Program-made: the position numbers and the translations under genes
Shown here: positions 6,001-11,311 of the stretch, piece after piece
Position numbering within the stretch: position 1 is the stretch's first letter
How the letters are laid out: every line of letters begins with the position of its first letter
Source: Fibrobacter sp. UBA4309
GTDB lineage: Bacteria > Fibrobacterota > Fibrobacteria > Fibrobacterales > Fibrobacteraceae
DNA: 15,762 nt
Assembly (NCBI RefSeq): GCF_002395745.1
Contig: NZ_DGUN01000024.1
Location: 1-15,762, forward strand
Reading direction: 5' to 3'
The notes under the pieces: model-generated
Told to the model about the DNA's origin: nothing
Databases searched by the model: none
Seen by the model: the letters and a program-made list of their open reading frames with translations, nothing else

Positions 6001-7722
6001 TCATCTTTTACGTCTCGTGATGTCGGCAAGGTTCCTCACCTTGCGGGCACTCAACTTCTTGGCCTTCGCCGGAGCGGGTTCCTCTTCCTTCGCGGCGCTT
6101 GCCTGCCCCGCAGCCGCAACCGACTTCACGTCGATATGCTTGTACGCGCTCTCGATAACCTTGTTGTCCACGAGAATCTTGTAGGTCAGGCCGTCGACAA
6201 ACGCCATCCAGCTAGCCTCGATGATGTTGCTCGAGACGCCGACCACGTTCCAGTAGCCCTTCTCGTCGCCAAACGTCGTCCACACGCGCACCGTCGCATC
6301 GGATGCCACCTTGGAACCGAGCACGCGCACCTTGTAGTCGTCGAGCTTGACCTTCGCCATGTTCGGGAAGAACGGGAGCAACGCCTTGCGCAGCGCCGCA
6401 TCGAGAGCGTTCACCGGGCCGTCGCCCTCGCTCACCTGATGGCTGATTTTGTCGCCAATCTGGAGCTTGACCGTCGCCTGCGAAACGGAAACGCCCTGAG
6501 TCGTCTTGTCTTCGATGACGCGGTAGCCCAGCACCTTGAACGGCTCCTGCACCATGCCCAGGTGGCGGTACACGAGCAGCTTGAAGCTCGCCTCGGCGCT
6601 GTCGAAATGCCAGCCCGCGTTCTCGCGTTCCTTGATGAGCGTGAGCAGCTTGCCCACCACCGGGTCCTTCTTGTCGATGCCCGGCTTGATGGCCCTGAGC
6701 TTTTCCACCACGAGGGAACCGCCCGCCTGGTCGCTCGTGACGAACACGCGGTCGTTGCCCACGGCATGCGGGTCGATATGCTCGAAACTGCGGCTCACCT
6801 TCATCACGCCGTCAATGTGGGCACCGCCCTTGTGCGCAAACGCCGCATCGCCCACATACGGGGCGTGCACGTCGCTCGGCAGGTTCACAATCTGGTCCAC
6901 GTTGCTGCTCAACTGGCGCAGCCTTGCAATCTTTTTCGCGGCAAAGAACTTCGCGCCCATCTTGAAATGCAGGTCTGCAGCGATGGTCGTGAGGTTCGCG
7001 TTTCCGCAGCGCTCGCCATAACCGTTCACCACGCCCTGCACCATCGTAGCGCCGCTCTTCACGGCAAAAAGGCTGTTGCACACGCCCAGGCCAGAATCGT
7101 CATGGACATGGATTCCTATCGGAGTCGATATGCTCTTCTTGACTTCCTTGATAATCTCTTCGATTTCCCACGGCATGGTGCCACCGTTGGTATCACAAAG
7201 TACAATACAGTCCGCGCGGCCGCGCTCAGCAGCCTTCAACGTCTCGAGAGCGTACTGCGGGTTCGCCTTGTAGCCGTCAAAGAAATGTTCCGCATCGTAA
7301 ATCACCTCCTCGGAATGGTCCTTGAGGTAGTCGATGGTAGACTCGATCATGTCGAGGTTCTCCTCGAGCGTCGTGCGGATGACATCCGTGACATGCAAAT
7401 CCCAGCTCTTTCCAAAAATCGTCTTGACCGGGGCGTCCGACTTCACGAGCGCCTGCAGCAGCGGGTCCTTCTCGGGCAGCACCTTCGGGCGGCGCGTAGA
7501 ACCGAATGCGGCAATCTTCGCGTGCTTCAGCTTGACTTCCTTGATTTTCTGGAAGAATTCCTCGTCGGTCGGGTTGCTCGGATTGGGCCAGCCCCCCTCG
7601 ATGTAGTCAAAACCGAAATGGTCAAGAATTCGCGCAATCTGCAACTTGTCGGCGAGAGAAAGGCTTATCTTGCGGTCTTGGTTACCGTCGCGGAGGGTGG
7701 TGTCGTATAAAAAAACTTTCAT
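6001..7722 (-). CDS. cimA: Citramalate synthase (CimA type) with basic C-terminal tail
   Basis: CimA condenses pyruvate and acetyl-CoA to (R)-citramalate, the first step of the threonine-independent route to isoleucine. The 573-residue protein has the DRE-TIM metallolyase barrel: YDTTLRDGNQ at 6-15 (Arg11, Asp12), the CimA-like DYIEGGWPNPSNPTDEEFF at 39-57, HVH at 205-207, the GYGERCGNANL motif near 234-244, and AHKGGAHIDGV. A LeuA-like regulatory dimer domain follows at about 400-535 (QPFKVLGY-like EPFKVLGYRV, then GDGPVNALDAALRKAL). The EGGWP...DEEFF segment and the length favour citramalate over isopropylmalate or homocitrate synthase. The last 40 or so residues are an Ala/Glu/Lys-rich tail ending in ITRRKR that the family normally lacks. 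The HVHDD sequence replaces the usual HxHND. The ATG at 7722 has no ribosome binding site. Confidence 0.9.
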   Translation of the reverse strand: MKVFLYDTTLRDGNQDRKISLSLADKLQIARILDHFGFDYIEGGWPNPSNPTDEEFFQKIKEVKLKHAKIAAFGSTRRPKVLPEKDPLLQALVKSDAPVKTIFGKSWDLHVTDVIRTTLEENLDMIESTIDYLKDHSEEVIYDAEHFFDGYKANPQYALETLKAAERGRADCIVLCDTNGGTMPWEIEEIIKEVKKSISTPIGIHVHDDSGLGVCNSLFAVKSGATMVQGVVNGYGERCGNANLTTIAADLHFKMGAKFFAAKKIARLRQLSSNVDQIVNLPSDVHAPYVGDAAFAHKGGAHIDGVMKVSRSFEHIDPHAVGNDRVFVTSDQAGGSLVVEKLRAIKPGIDKKDPVVGKLLTLIKERENAGWHFDSAEASFKLLVYRHLGMVQEPFKVLGYRVIEDKTTQGVSVSQATVKLQIGDKISHQVSEGDGPVNALDAALRKALLPFFPNMAKVKLDDYKVRVLGSKVASDATVRVWTTFGDEKGYWNVVGVSSNIIEASWMAFVDGLTYKILVDNKVIESAYKHIDVKSVAAAGQASAAKEEEPAPAKAKKLSARKVRNLADITRRKR

Positions 7723-7727
7723 GGGCG

Positions 7728-7745
7728 TAAAGATAGAAAATTATA
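7728..7745 (-). promoter_or_regulatory. Candidate promoter boxes immediately before cimA
   Basis: On the minus strand a perfect TATAAT (7745-7740) is followed by TATCTTTA (7735-7728), which ends 5 nt before the ATG at 7722. TATCTTTA resembles the TAnnTTTG -7 element known from Bacteroidota promoters, and a TATCTTTG stands before adk. If the inner box is used the mRNA would be leaderless; if TATAAT is used the leader is about 10 nt. No clear -35 is seen. Confidence 0.45.
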
Positions 7746-7750
7746 CCCAA

Positions 7751-7812
7751 GGGGGGAAGCCTCCCCACCACCTAAAGGTGGCCATGTACACTAAGGCCTA
7801 AAGGCCAAGTGT
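7751..7812. repeat. Three hairpins in a row upstream of cimA
   Basis: GGGG-AAGCCT-CCCC (within 7751-7766), CCACCT-AA-AGGTGG (7768-7781) and ACACT-AA-GGCC-TAAA-GGCC-A-AGTGT (7788-7812) follow each other. The second and third both have the sequence CCTAAAGG at their tip. None has a T tract in either direction, so they look like a structured repeat rather than a terminator. Confidence 0.6.
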
Positions 7813-7840
7813 CCAAAGGTCGCTACAGCCTTGCCCTTCT

Positions 7841-7875
7841 GTCACCCTGGAGCGCAGCGATAGGGGATAGGGTCC
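7841..7875 (+). repeat. Dispersed GTCACCCT...AGGGTCC repeat, copy A
   Basis: Begins GTCACCCTGGAGCGCAGCGA and ends AGGGTCC. The ends ACCCT/AGGGT are complementary, so it can form a stem. It is related to the copies at 8315-8348, 9149-9198 and 9220-9257. Confidence 0.75.
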
Positions 7876-8314
7876 AAGACCGCTCTTTATAAAAATGTTT
7901 GCTCCGAGGGGCATTTCGCACGCTTTTACAGACCGCTCCTTCGTCGACTCGTTAGGAACCTCCAGTTTCTCACTCGCTCTCGCCAACACGGCACGCTAGC
8001 GCAGTGCCGCTTTTGGCTCACGAAAATCACTTCGTTCCAGTGTTTGCTTTGCAAAACGCCCTCTCTCCGCAAAGAATCACGAGTGTGTTTCTGGAATAAG
8101 ACCGTTTATCGCGGGAACGTTCCGATGCAGGTACTGCGAAAGCCTCGTGTGTGAGCCACAAGCGCCTTGTATCAACGAGGCGTGGTGGCGAGAGTGAGCG
8201 CATACCAGAGTATAAAAACCAGAGTGTAGCGCGAACGGTCGCATCAGTTAATCACTGCGGCCTTCGCGAAAAGCGGGTCCGCATTAAACTGCAGGAAGAT
8301 GTTTTTTTGTAATT

Positions 8315-8348
8315 GTCACCCTGTAGGGCTGCAAGCCCGATAGGGTCC
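8315..8348 (+). repeat. Dispersed GTCACCCT...AGGGTCC repeat, copy B, 12 bp after the lipoprotein gene
   Basis: The outer stem is ACCCT (8318-8322) with AGGGT (8342-8346); the inner stem is GGGCT (8326-8330) with AGCCC (8334-8338), loop GCA. It lies just beyond the lipoprotein stop (8361, minus strand) and could shape the 3' end of that mRNA, though no T tract follows on the minus strand. Confidence 0.75.
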
Positions 8349-8360
8349 ACTAGGCATGCT

Positions 8361-9398
8361 TTATTCGGCTTGAGTTTCGGCCATCACGCAGCGGACTGAG
8401 AAACCGTGTTTTTTTAGATAGAAACCTTTGCGCTCCACCGTTGTAGCAGAATCATATGTATACGATCCGACCCCTTTTTTAGGGTTTTCATCCGACTCTT
8501 CAGGATAGAACCAATATGTTCCCTCTGTAAGGGATAAAAAAGTATAATTCCAATTATACCCAGCTCCAACAAGGCTATAGCCAGACTCATTGTTTCCACC
8601 AAAACCGAATGTTGAACGTAATCCCTTTATTCCGCTTTCATTCGCATCACTATGCAAAATGATGTAAAAATCATCATACGTCAGCAAGCGCCATCCGTCA
8701 GGGCAGATTCCCTGGTGATTCGGCTTAATCTGGTCTGCACAGCTCTTGGTGTTGCATTCGCTGGGCAGTTGCATCATTTCGGCCCACTGGTAGAGGCCGC
8801 CATAGTAATGGCAAATCAGCGTATCGTTGTCATAACAATATTTCTCGATTTGCGCATCATCCGAAAGATCTAAATTTCCATCTACCATTTTTCCAACATT
8901 TATATTTTCAACCATAACTTTAACGGAAGTTGGATGGCCATCAACATCCTCTCCATTAATTTCTAGGTACTTATAGACGCGGTCATCTCGAGAATCTGTA
9001 AATTCCTTATACGCATCCTTATAATCCGCCAAATTGAAAGGTTGCCATTCAGCAGTGGTTCCCCATGGATTTTGGGTTTTACTGCTACTCGACTTCGCCG
9101 AACTGCTAGACGCGACACTAGAAAAAGACTTCGCCGAGCTACTCGACAGATCCTCGCCCCCTTCGGCTGAGCTCAGGGCAGGCTCCGCCGAGGATGACGA
9201 ACGCACCGAGCTGCTACTAGACCCTTTCGACTCCGCAGACGCTCCGCTCAGGGTGACACTGGAGGAAGAGGATTCCTCTTCGATGCTGCTGGACGATTCA
9301 TCGTCTCGCGGGGCGAAACTGCTGTCGTCGTCGCCGCATGCGACAAAGAAAAATGCCAAGGCAAGCGCAAAAATGTAGGTCAAAGAAAAATGTTTCAT
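8361..9398 (-). CDS. Lipoprotein with poly-serine linker and Fibrobacter major paralogous (FISUMP) domain
   Basis: A 345-residue surface or periplasmic lipoprotein. Residues 1-21 form a lipoprotein signal peptide ending in FFFVAC, with Cys21 the lipidation site, followed by GDDD. Residues about 26-110 are a serine-rich linker (SSSS blocks with Ala/Glu/Lys). From about residue 130 the sequence follows the FISUMP pattern: EFTDSRDDRVYKYLEING, VENINVG, KYCYDNDTLICHYYGGLYQW (near 186-205), LPSECNTKSCADQI, HQGICPDGWRLLTYDDF, then the C-terminal GFSVRCVM. This domain family is expanded in Fibrobacter; its function is not established. The ATG at 9398 was preferred over one at 9413 because a GGGG-containing site lies just upstream and the signal peptide then starts MKHF. 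Two dispersed repeats are translated inside the linker (residues 48-60 and 67-84). It is divergent from the Rpn gene. Confidence 0.88.
   Translation of the reverse strand: MKHFSLTYIFALALAFFFVACGDDDSSFAPRDDESSSSIEEESSSSSVTLSGASAESKGSSSSSVRSSSSAEPALSSAEGGEDLSSSSAKSFSSVASSSSAKSSSSKTQNPWGTTAEWQPFNLADYKDAYKEFTDSRDDRVYKYLEINGEDVDGHPTSVKVMVENINVGKMVDGNLDLSDDAQIEKYCYDNDTLICHYYGGLYQWAEMMQLPSECNTKSCADQIKPNHQGICPDGWRLLTYDDFYIILHSDANESGIKGLRSTFGFGGNNESGYSLVGAGYNWNYTFLSLTEGTYWFYPEESDENPKKGVGSYTYDSATTVERKGFYLKKHGFSVRCVMAETQAE
9149..9198 (-). repeat. GTCATCCT...AGGATC repeat inside the lipoprotein linker, copy D
   Basis: On the minus strand it begins GTCATCCTCGGCGGAGCC and ends GCGAGGATC, with the ends complementary and an internal GAGCTC palindrome. 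It lies in frame and encodes the non-repetitive AEPALSSAEGGEDL segment that interrupts the serine blocks. Confidence 0.65.
9220..9257 (-). repeat. GTCACCCT...AGGGTC repeat inside the lipoprotein linker, copy C
   Basis: On the minus strand it begins GTCACCCTGAGCGGAGCG and ends GAGTCGAAAGGGTC. It starts exactly at a codon boundary and is translated as VTLSGASAESKG (residues 48-59) between two serine runs. ACCCT and AGGGT at the ends are complementary. Confidence 0.7.
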
Positions 9399-9421
9399 AA
9401 TACCCCAAATCATTTATCGGA

Positions 9422-9453
9422 AATATAGGAAACGATCGTTTCCCATTTGTAAA
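9422..9453 (-). promoter_or_regulatory. Candidate lipoprotein promoter containing a perfect 16-bp palindrome
   Basis: GGAAACGATCGTTTCC (9428-9443) is a perfect dyad. On the minus strand it is immediately followed by TATATT (9427-9422), a -10-like box about 24 nt before the ATG at 9398, and preceded by TTTACA (9453-9448), a weak -35-like box. The 20-nt gap between the boxes is longer than usual. The palindrome would sit in the spacer, a classic place for a repressor. It is shared by the divergent Rpn gene. Confidence 0.5.
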
Positions 9454-9508
9454 AAATATCGTGTTAACAAACTTTTTCGGCTCATTTTAGGGGCCAAATC
9501 CGTTTTAA

Positions 9509-9544
9509 GGATAGGAGCGTCCCAATTCCGGGACGTCTCAATCC
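9509..9544 (+). promoter_or_regulatory. Hairpin in the 5' leader of the Rpn-family gene
   Basis: Core stem CGTCCC (9518-9523) with GGGACG (9530-9535), loop AATTCC; extended by GAG/CTC and GGAT/ATCC (9509-9512 with 9541-9544) with small bulges. It ends 4 nt before the GGAG ribosome binding site (9549-9552), so it could affect translation of the nuclease, or be a binding site. Confidence 0.6.
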
Positions 9545-9557
9545 AAACGGAGAACAT

Positions 9558-10484
9558 ATGACCCGAAGCGAATTCATTGCCTTTGTCAAGGATGTCGCCG
9601 AACATCCTGAGCACCTGGCGGATTACAGAAAAATCTACAAGAATGTCTACCCTTTCAGTGACGGCATCTTCAAGATGCTCATGGCGAATGAGGCAAAGCC
9701 CGAACGGACCGTGAAATTTCTTAACGCGATGCTCGGACTCACCGGTGATAAAGCAATCAAAAACTATACATTGGGTGTGCCCGAGAACCCCGGCGTTCTC
9801 AATGACAAAACCGCCATCTTCGACATTTACGGCACCACACAAGCGGGAGAGCCTGTGCTCATTGAGGTACAGCAGAACTTCAACACGCTGTTCGTAGATA
9901 GGCTCATCTACTATACCGCACGCGTCGTCTCGCGCACAGTCAAGAAGTCGCAGGACTACAACCTGCCGCACATCTACGTTCTTTCGCTGTTAACCGAAAA
10001 CCAGTTCCCGACGGAAATCGACACCTACCTGCACCACGCGCAATTGGTCCGGAACCGTCACCTTTTCTACGAAAAACTTGACATCTACCTGGTCGAAATC
10101 GAGAAATTCTTTGCCATTGAGGACCGTACTCCGCCCGAAAAGCGAGAACAGTCCGATAGGGCCGAAATGTTACGGATTTTCCGTGATGTTCTCGAAGAAA
10201 AGGAAATCCCCGAAGAAAAGCTGAAAAAACTGCTTGACAAGGACTTTGCGAAAGATGTATCTTTAGAAGGGTTCACCGACGAAACTCTTCTGAACGAGGT
10301 TGACGGAATGACGGACATGCTTTACGAAAAACAGGGCTCGTACTTGCAGGCAAAAGAAGAAGTTGCACTAGAGATGCTCGCCGACAATGAACCCATTGAT
10401 AAAATCGTCAAGTACTCCAAATTGCCCGAAGAAAAAATCCTCCAGTTGAAGATCCAGGCAACGAAGAGGCCCGTGTCAGCATAG
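9558..10484 (+). CDS. Rpn family recombination-promoting nuclease / PD-(D/E)XK nuclease 'transposase'
   Basis: Proteins of this family are predicted PD-(D/E)XK endonucleases; characterised E. coli Rpn members promote RecA-independent recombination, and many genomes label them putative transposases. The protein is 308 residues and looks complete. It opens with YRKIYKNVYPFSDGIFKMLM, then FLNAMLGL, and the nuclease core TAIFDIYGTTQAGEPVLIEVQQNF: Asp89, Glu103 and Gln105, with Gln in place of Lys as is common in this family. The segment RLIYYTARVVSR follows. The C-terminal part has a charged helical stretch and the family-like ending EVALEMLADNEPIDKIVKYSKLPEEKILQL. ATG at 9558 has GGAG 5 nt upstream. 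No terminal inverted repeats or target duplications were seen, so it is probably not mobile by itself. A bidirectional terminator follows. Confidence 0.85.
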   Translation: MTRSEFIAFVKDVAEHPEHLADYRKIYKNVYPFSDGIFKMLMANEAKPERTVKFLNAMLGLTGDKAIKNYTLGVPENPGVLNDKTAIFDIYGTTQAGEPVLIEVQQNFNTLFVDRLIYYTARVVSRTVKKSQDYNLPHIYVLSLLTENQFPTEIDTYLHHAQLVRNRHLFYEKLDIYLVEIEKFFAIEDRTPPEKREQSDRAEMLRIFRDVLEEKEIPEEKLKKLLDKDFAKDVSLEGFTDETLLNEVDGMTDMLYEKQGSYLQAKEEVALEMLADNEPIDKIVKYSKLPEEKILQLKIQATKRPVSA

Positions 10485-10502
10485 TTAGAACAAACAGAAA
10501 AC

Positions 10503-10538
10503 AAAAAGTCCCCAACTCACTTGAGTCGGGGACTTTTA
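10503..10538. terminator. Bidirectional terminator between the Rpn gene and adk
   Basis: AAAAGTCCCC (10504-10513) pairs with GGGGACTTTT (10528-10537); an inner ACTCA/TGAGT extends the stem. The A and T tracts make it usable from both sides, fitting the convergent Rpn (stop 10484) and adk (stop 10564) genes. Confidence 0.92.
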
Positions 10539-10563
10539 TAGGCTTTACCTAGTTAAGCAAGAA

Positions 10564-11214
10564 TTACTTGGCCTTTTTGGCGACCTTCTTAGCCGGCTTT
10601 TTGGCCTTTGCGGTCTTGTTAGCGGACTTGCAGAACTTCACGTAGGCAGCGAGGGTGTCGCAGAACACTTCGTCCGGGGTGTTGTCGCCGTTGATGCGGC
10701 TGATGATGGACTTGCTGTACTTGCCGAGCACCTTGGCGGTGGATTCCTTGTACACCTTGAGGCGGTTCTTGATGACGGCTTCGTCGGCGTCGTCCTTGCG
10801 GCCTTCGATCTTGGCGCGGTTCAGGAGGCGGGCCACGATGGTCTTCTCGTCCTTAATGTCGAGCACGAAGATGTGCTTCACGTCGACAACGGATTCGATG
10901 AGCTTGACCTGGGCAACCGTGCGGGGAATGCCGTCGAGGAGGAGGGTGTCCTTATCCGGGTTCACCTTGTTCGTGTTGATGAGGCCTTCGATGAAGCGGC
11001 CGAAAATTTCGACAGTGGCTTCGTCCGGAACGAGCAGGCCCTTGCTGGAGTAAGAAGCGAGGAGCTTGCCGGATTCGCTGGAAGGAGCAATGCCACGGAA
11101 GATGTCGCCCGTGGAAATGTGCTTGAGGGAAGTGGTAGCAGCGAGCTTCGCGCCGACGGTACCCTTGCCGGAACCCGGTGCGCCGAAGATAAGAACTGCA
11201 GGAATTTTAGCCAT
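10564..11214 (-). CDS. adk: Adenylate kinase, short form, with histone-like Lys/Ala tail
   Basis: Adenylate kinase interconverts ATP + AMP and 2 ADP in the cytoplasm. The 216-residue protein shows the P-loop GAPGSGKGT (11-19), the AMP-binding STGDIFR (34-40), DGIPRT (94-99, Ile where Phe is usual), and the LID/arginine region RAKIEGRKDDADEAVIKNR (133-151). It lacks the roughly 27-residue LID insertion of long-form bacterial enzymes. The last 17 residues are KTAKAKKPAKKVAKKAK, a basic tail not part of the kinase fold. The start ATG at 11214 has GAGG about 6 nt upstream. It has its own terminator and an upstream TATCTTTG box. A related nucleoside monophosphate kinase specificity (UMP/CMP) is possible but AMP is the better guess. 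Confidence 0.88.
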   Translation of the reverse strand: MAKIPAVLIFGAPGSGKGTVGAKLAATTSLKHISTGDIFRGIAPSSESGKLLASYSSKGLLVPDEATVEIFGRFIEGLINTNKVNPDKDTLLLDGIPRTVAQVKLIESVVDVKHIFVLDIKDEKTIVARLLNRAKIEGRKDDADEAVIKNRLKVYKESTAKVLGKYSKSIISRINGDNTPDEVFCDTLAAYVKFCKSANKTAKAKKPAKKVAKKAK

Positions 11215-11254
11215 TGTTAACCTCTTGGGTTTGATTGTTGAAATTTTTCGCGGT

Positions 11255-11262
11255 CAAAGATA
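11255..11262 (-). promoter_or_regulatory. Candidate promoter box TATCTTTG upstream of adk
   Basis: TATCTTTG on the minus strand (11262-11255) matches the TAnnTTTG -7 pattern known in Bacteroidota and the similar TATCTTTA before cimA. It lies 40 nt upstream of the adk ATG and 8 nt downstream of the TTTCGTC heptamer array, which would cover the -20 to -40 region. Confidence 0.45.
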
Positions 11263-11270
11263 GCTTTTTA

Positions 11271-11298
11271 GACGAAAGACGATAGACGAAAGACGAAA
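11271..11298 (-). repeat. Tandem heptamer TTTCGTC x4 (one imperfect) between clpC and adk
   Basis: Plus-strand units GACGAAA (11271-11277), GACGATA (11278-11284), GACGAAA (11285-11291) and GACGAAA (11292-11298). It starts 13 nt after the clpC stop and ends 56 nt before the adk start. Confidence 0.9.
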
Positions 11299-11311
11299 GA
11301 ATTATAGATGA

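Larger units (their letters stand above)
7746..8360. other. 0.6-kb gene-free region rich in short repeats
   Basis: No convincing reading frame is found; the longest candidate (minus, 7798-7989) has no ribosome binding site and a GTG start. It contains the hairpin trio, two copies of the GTCACCCT...AGGGTCC repeat (7841-7875, 8315-8348), two copies of AGACCGCTC (7877-7885, 7930-7938), a direct repeat ACCAGAGTRTA (8204-8214, 8218-8228), the palindrome GGAACGTTCC (8114-8123), and hairpins such as CGCCT...AGGCG near 8163-8182. A pair of related segments, CTCTCGCCAACAC near 7975-7988 and its near-complement near 8184-8196, could form a long-range stem. It could be a structured RNA or accumulated repeats; I cannot name one. 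Confidence 0.6.

Noticed and set aside
5989..7710. 573-codon plus-strand frame opposite cimA
   Set aside because: Antisense shadow of a well-supported enzyme; His/Arg/Leu-rich and without a ribosome binding site or recognisable domain.
7798..7989. 63-codon minus-strand frame in the large gap
   Set aside because: GTG start without a ribosome binding site, and part of it is repeat copy A; no domain seen.
9558..10484. Complete insertion sequence around the Rpn-type gene
   Set aside because: No terminal inverted repeats or target-site duplication found at either side; the flanks hold a regulatory-looking palindrome and a terminator instead.
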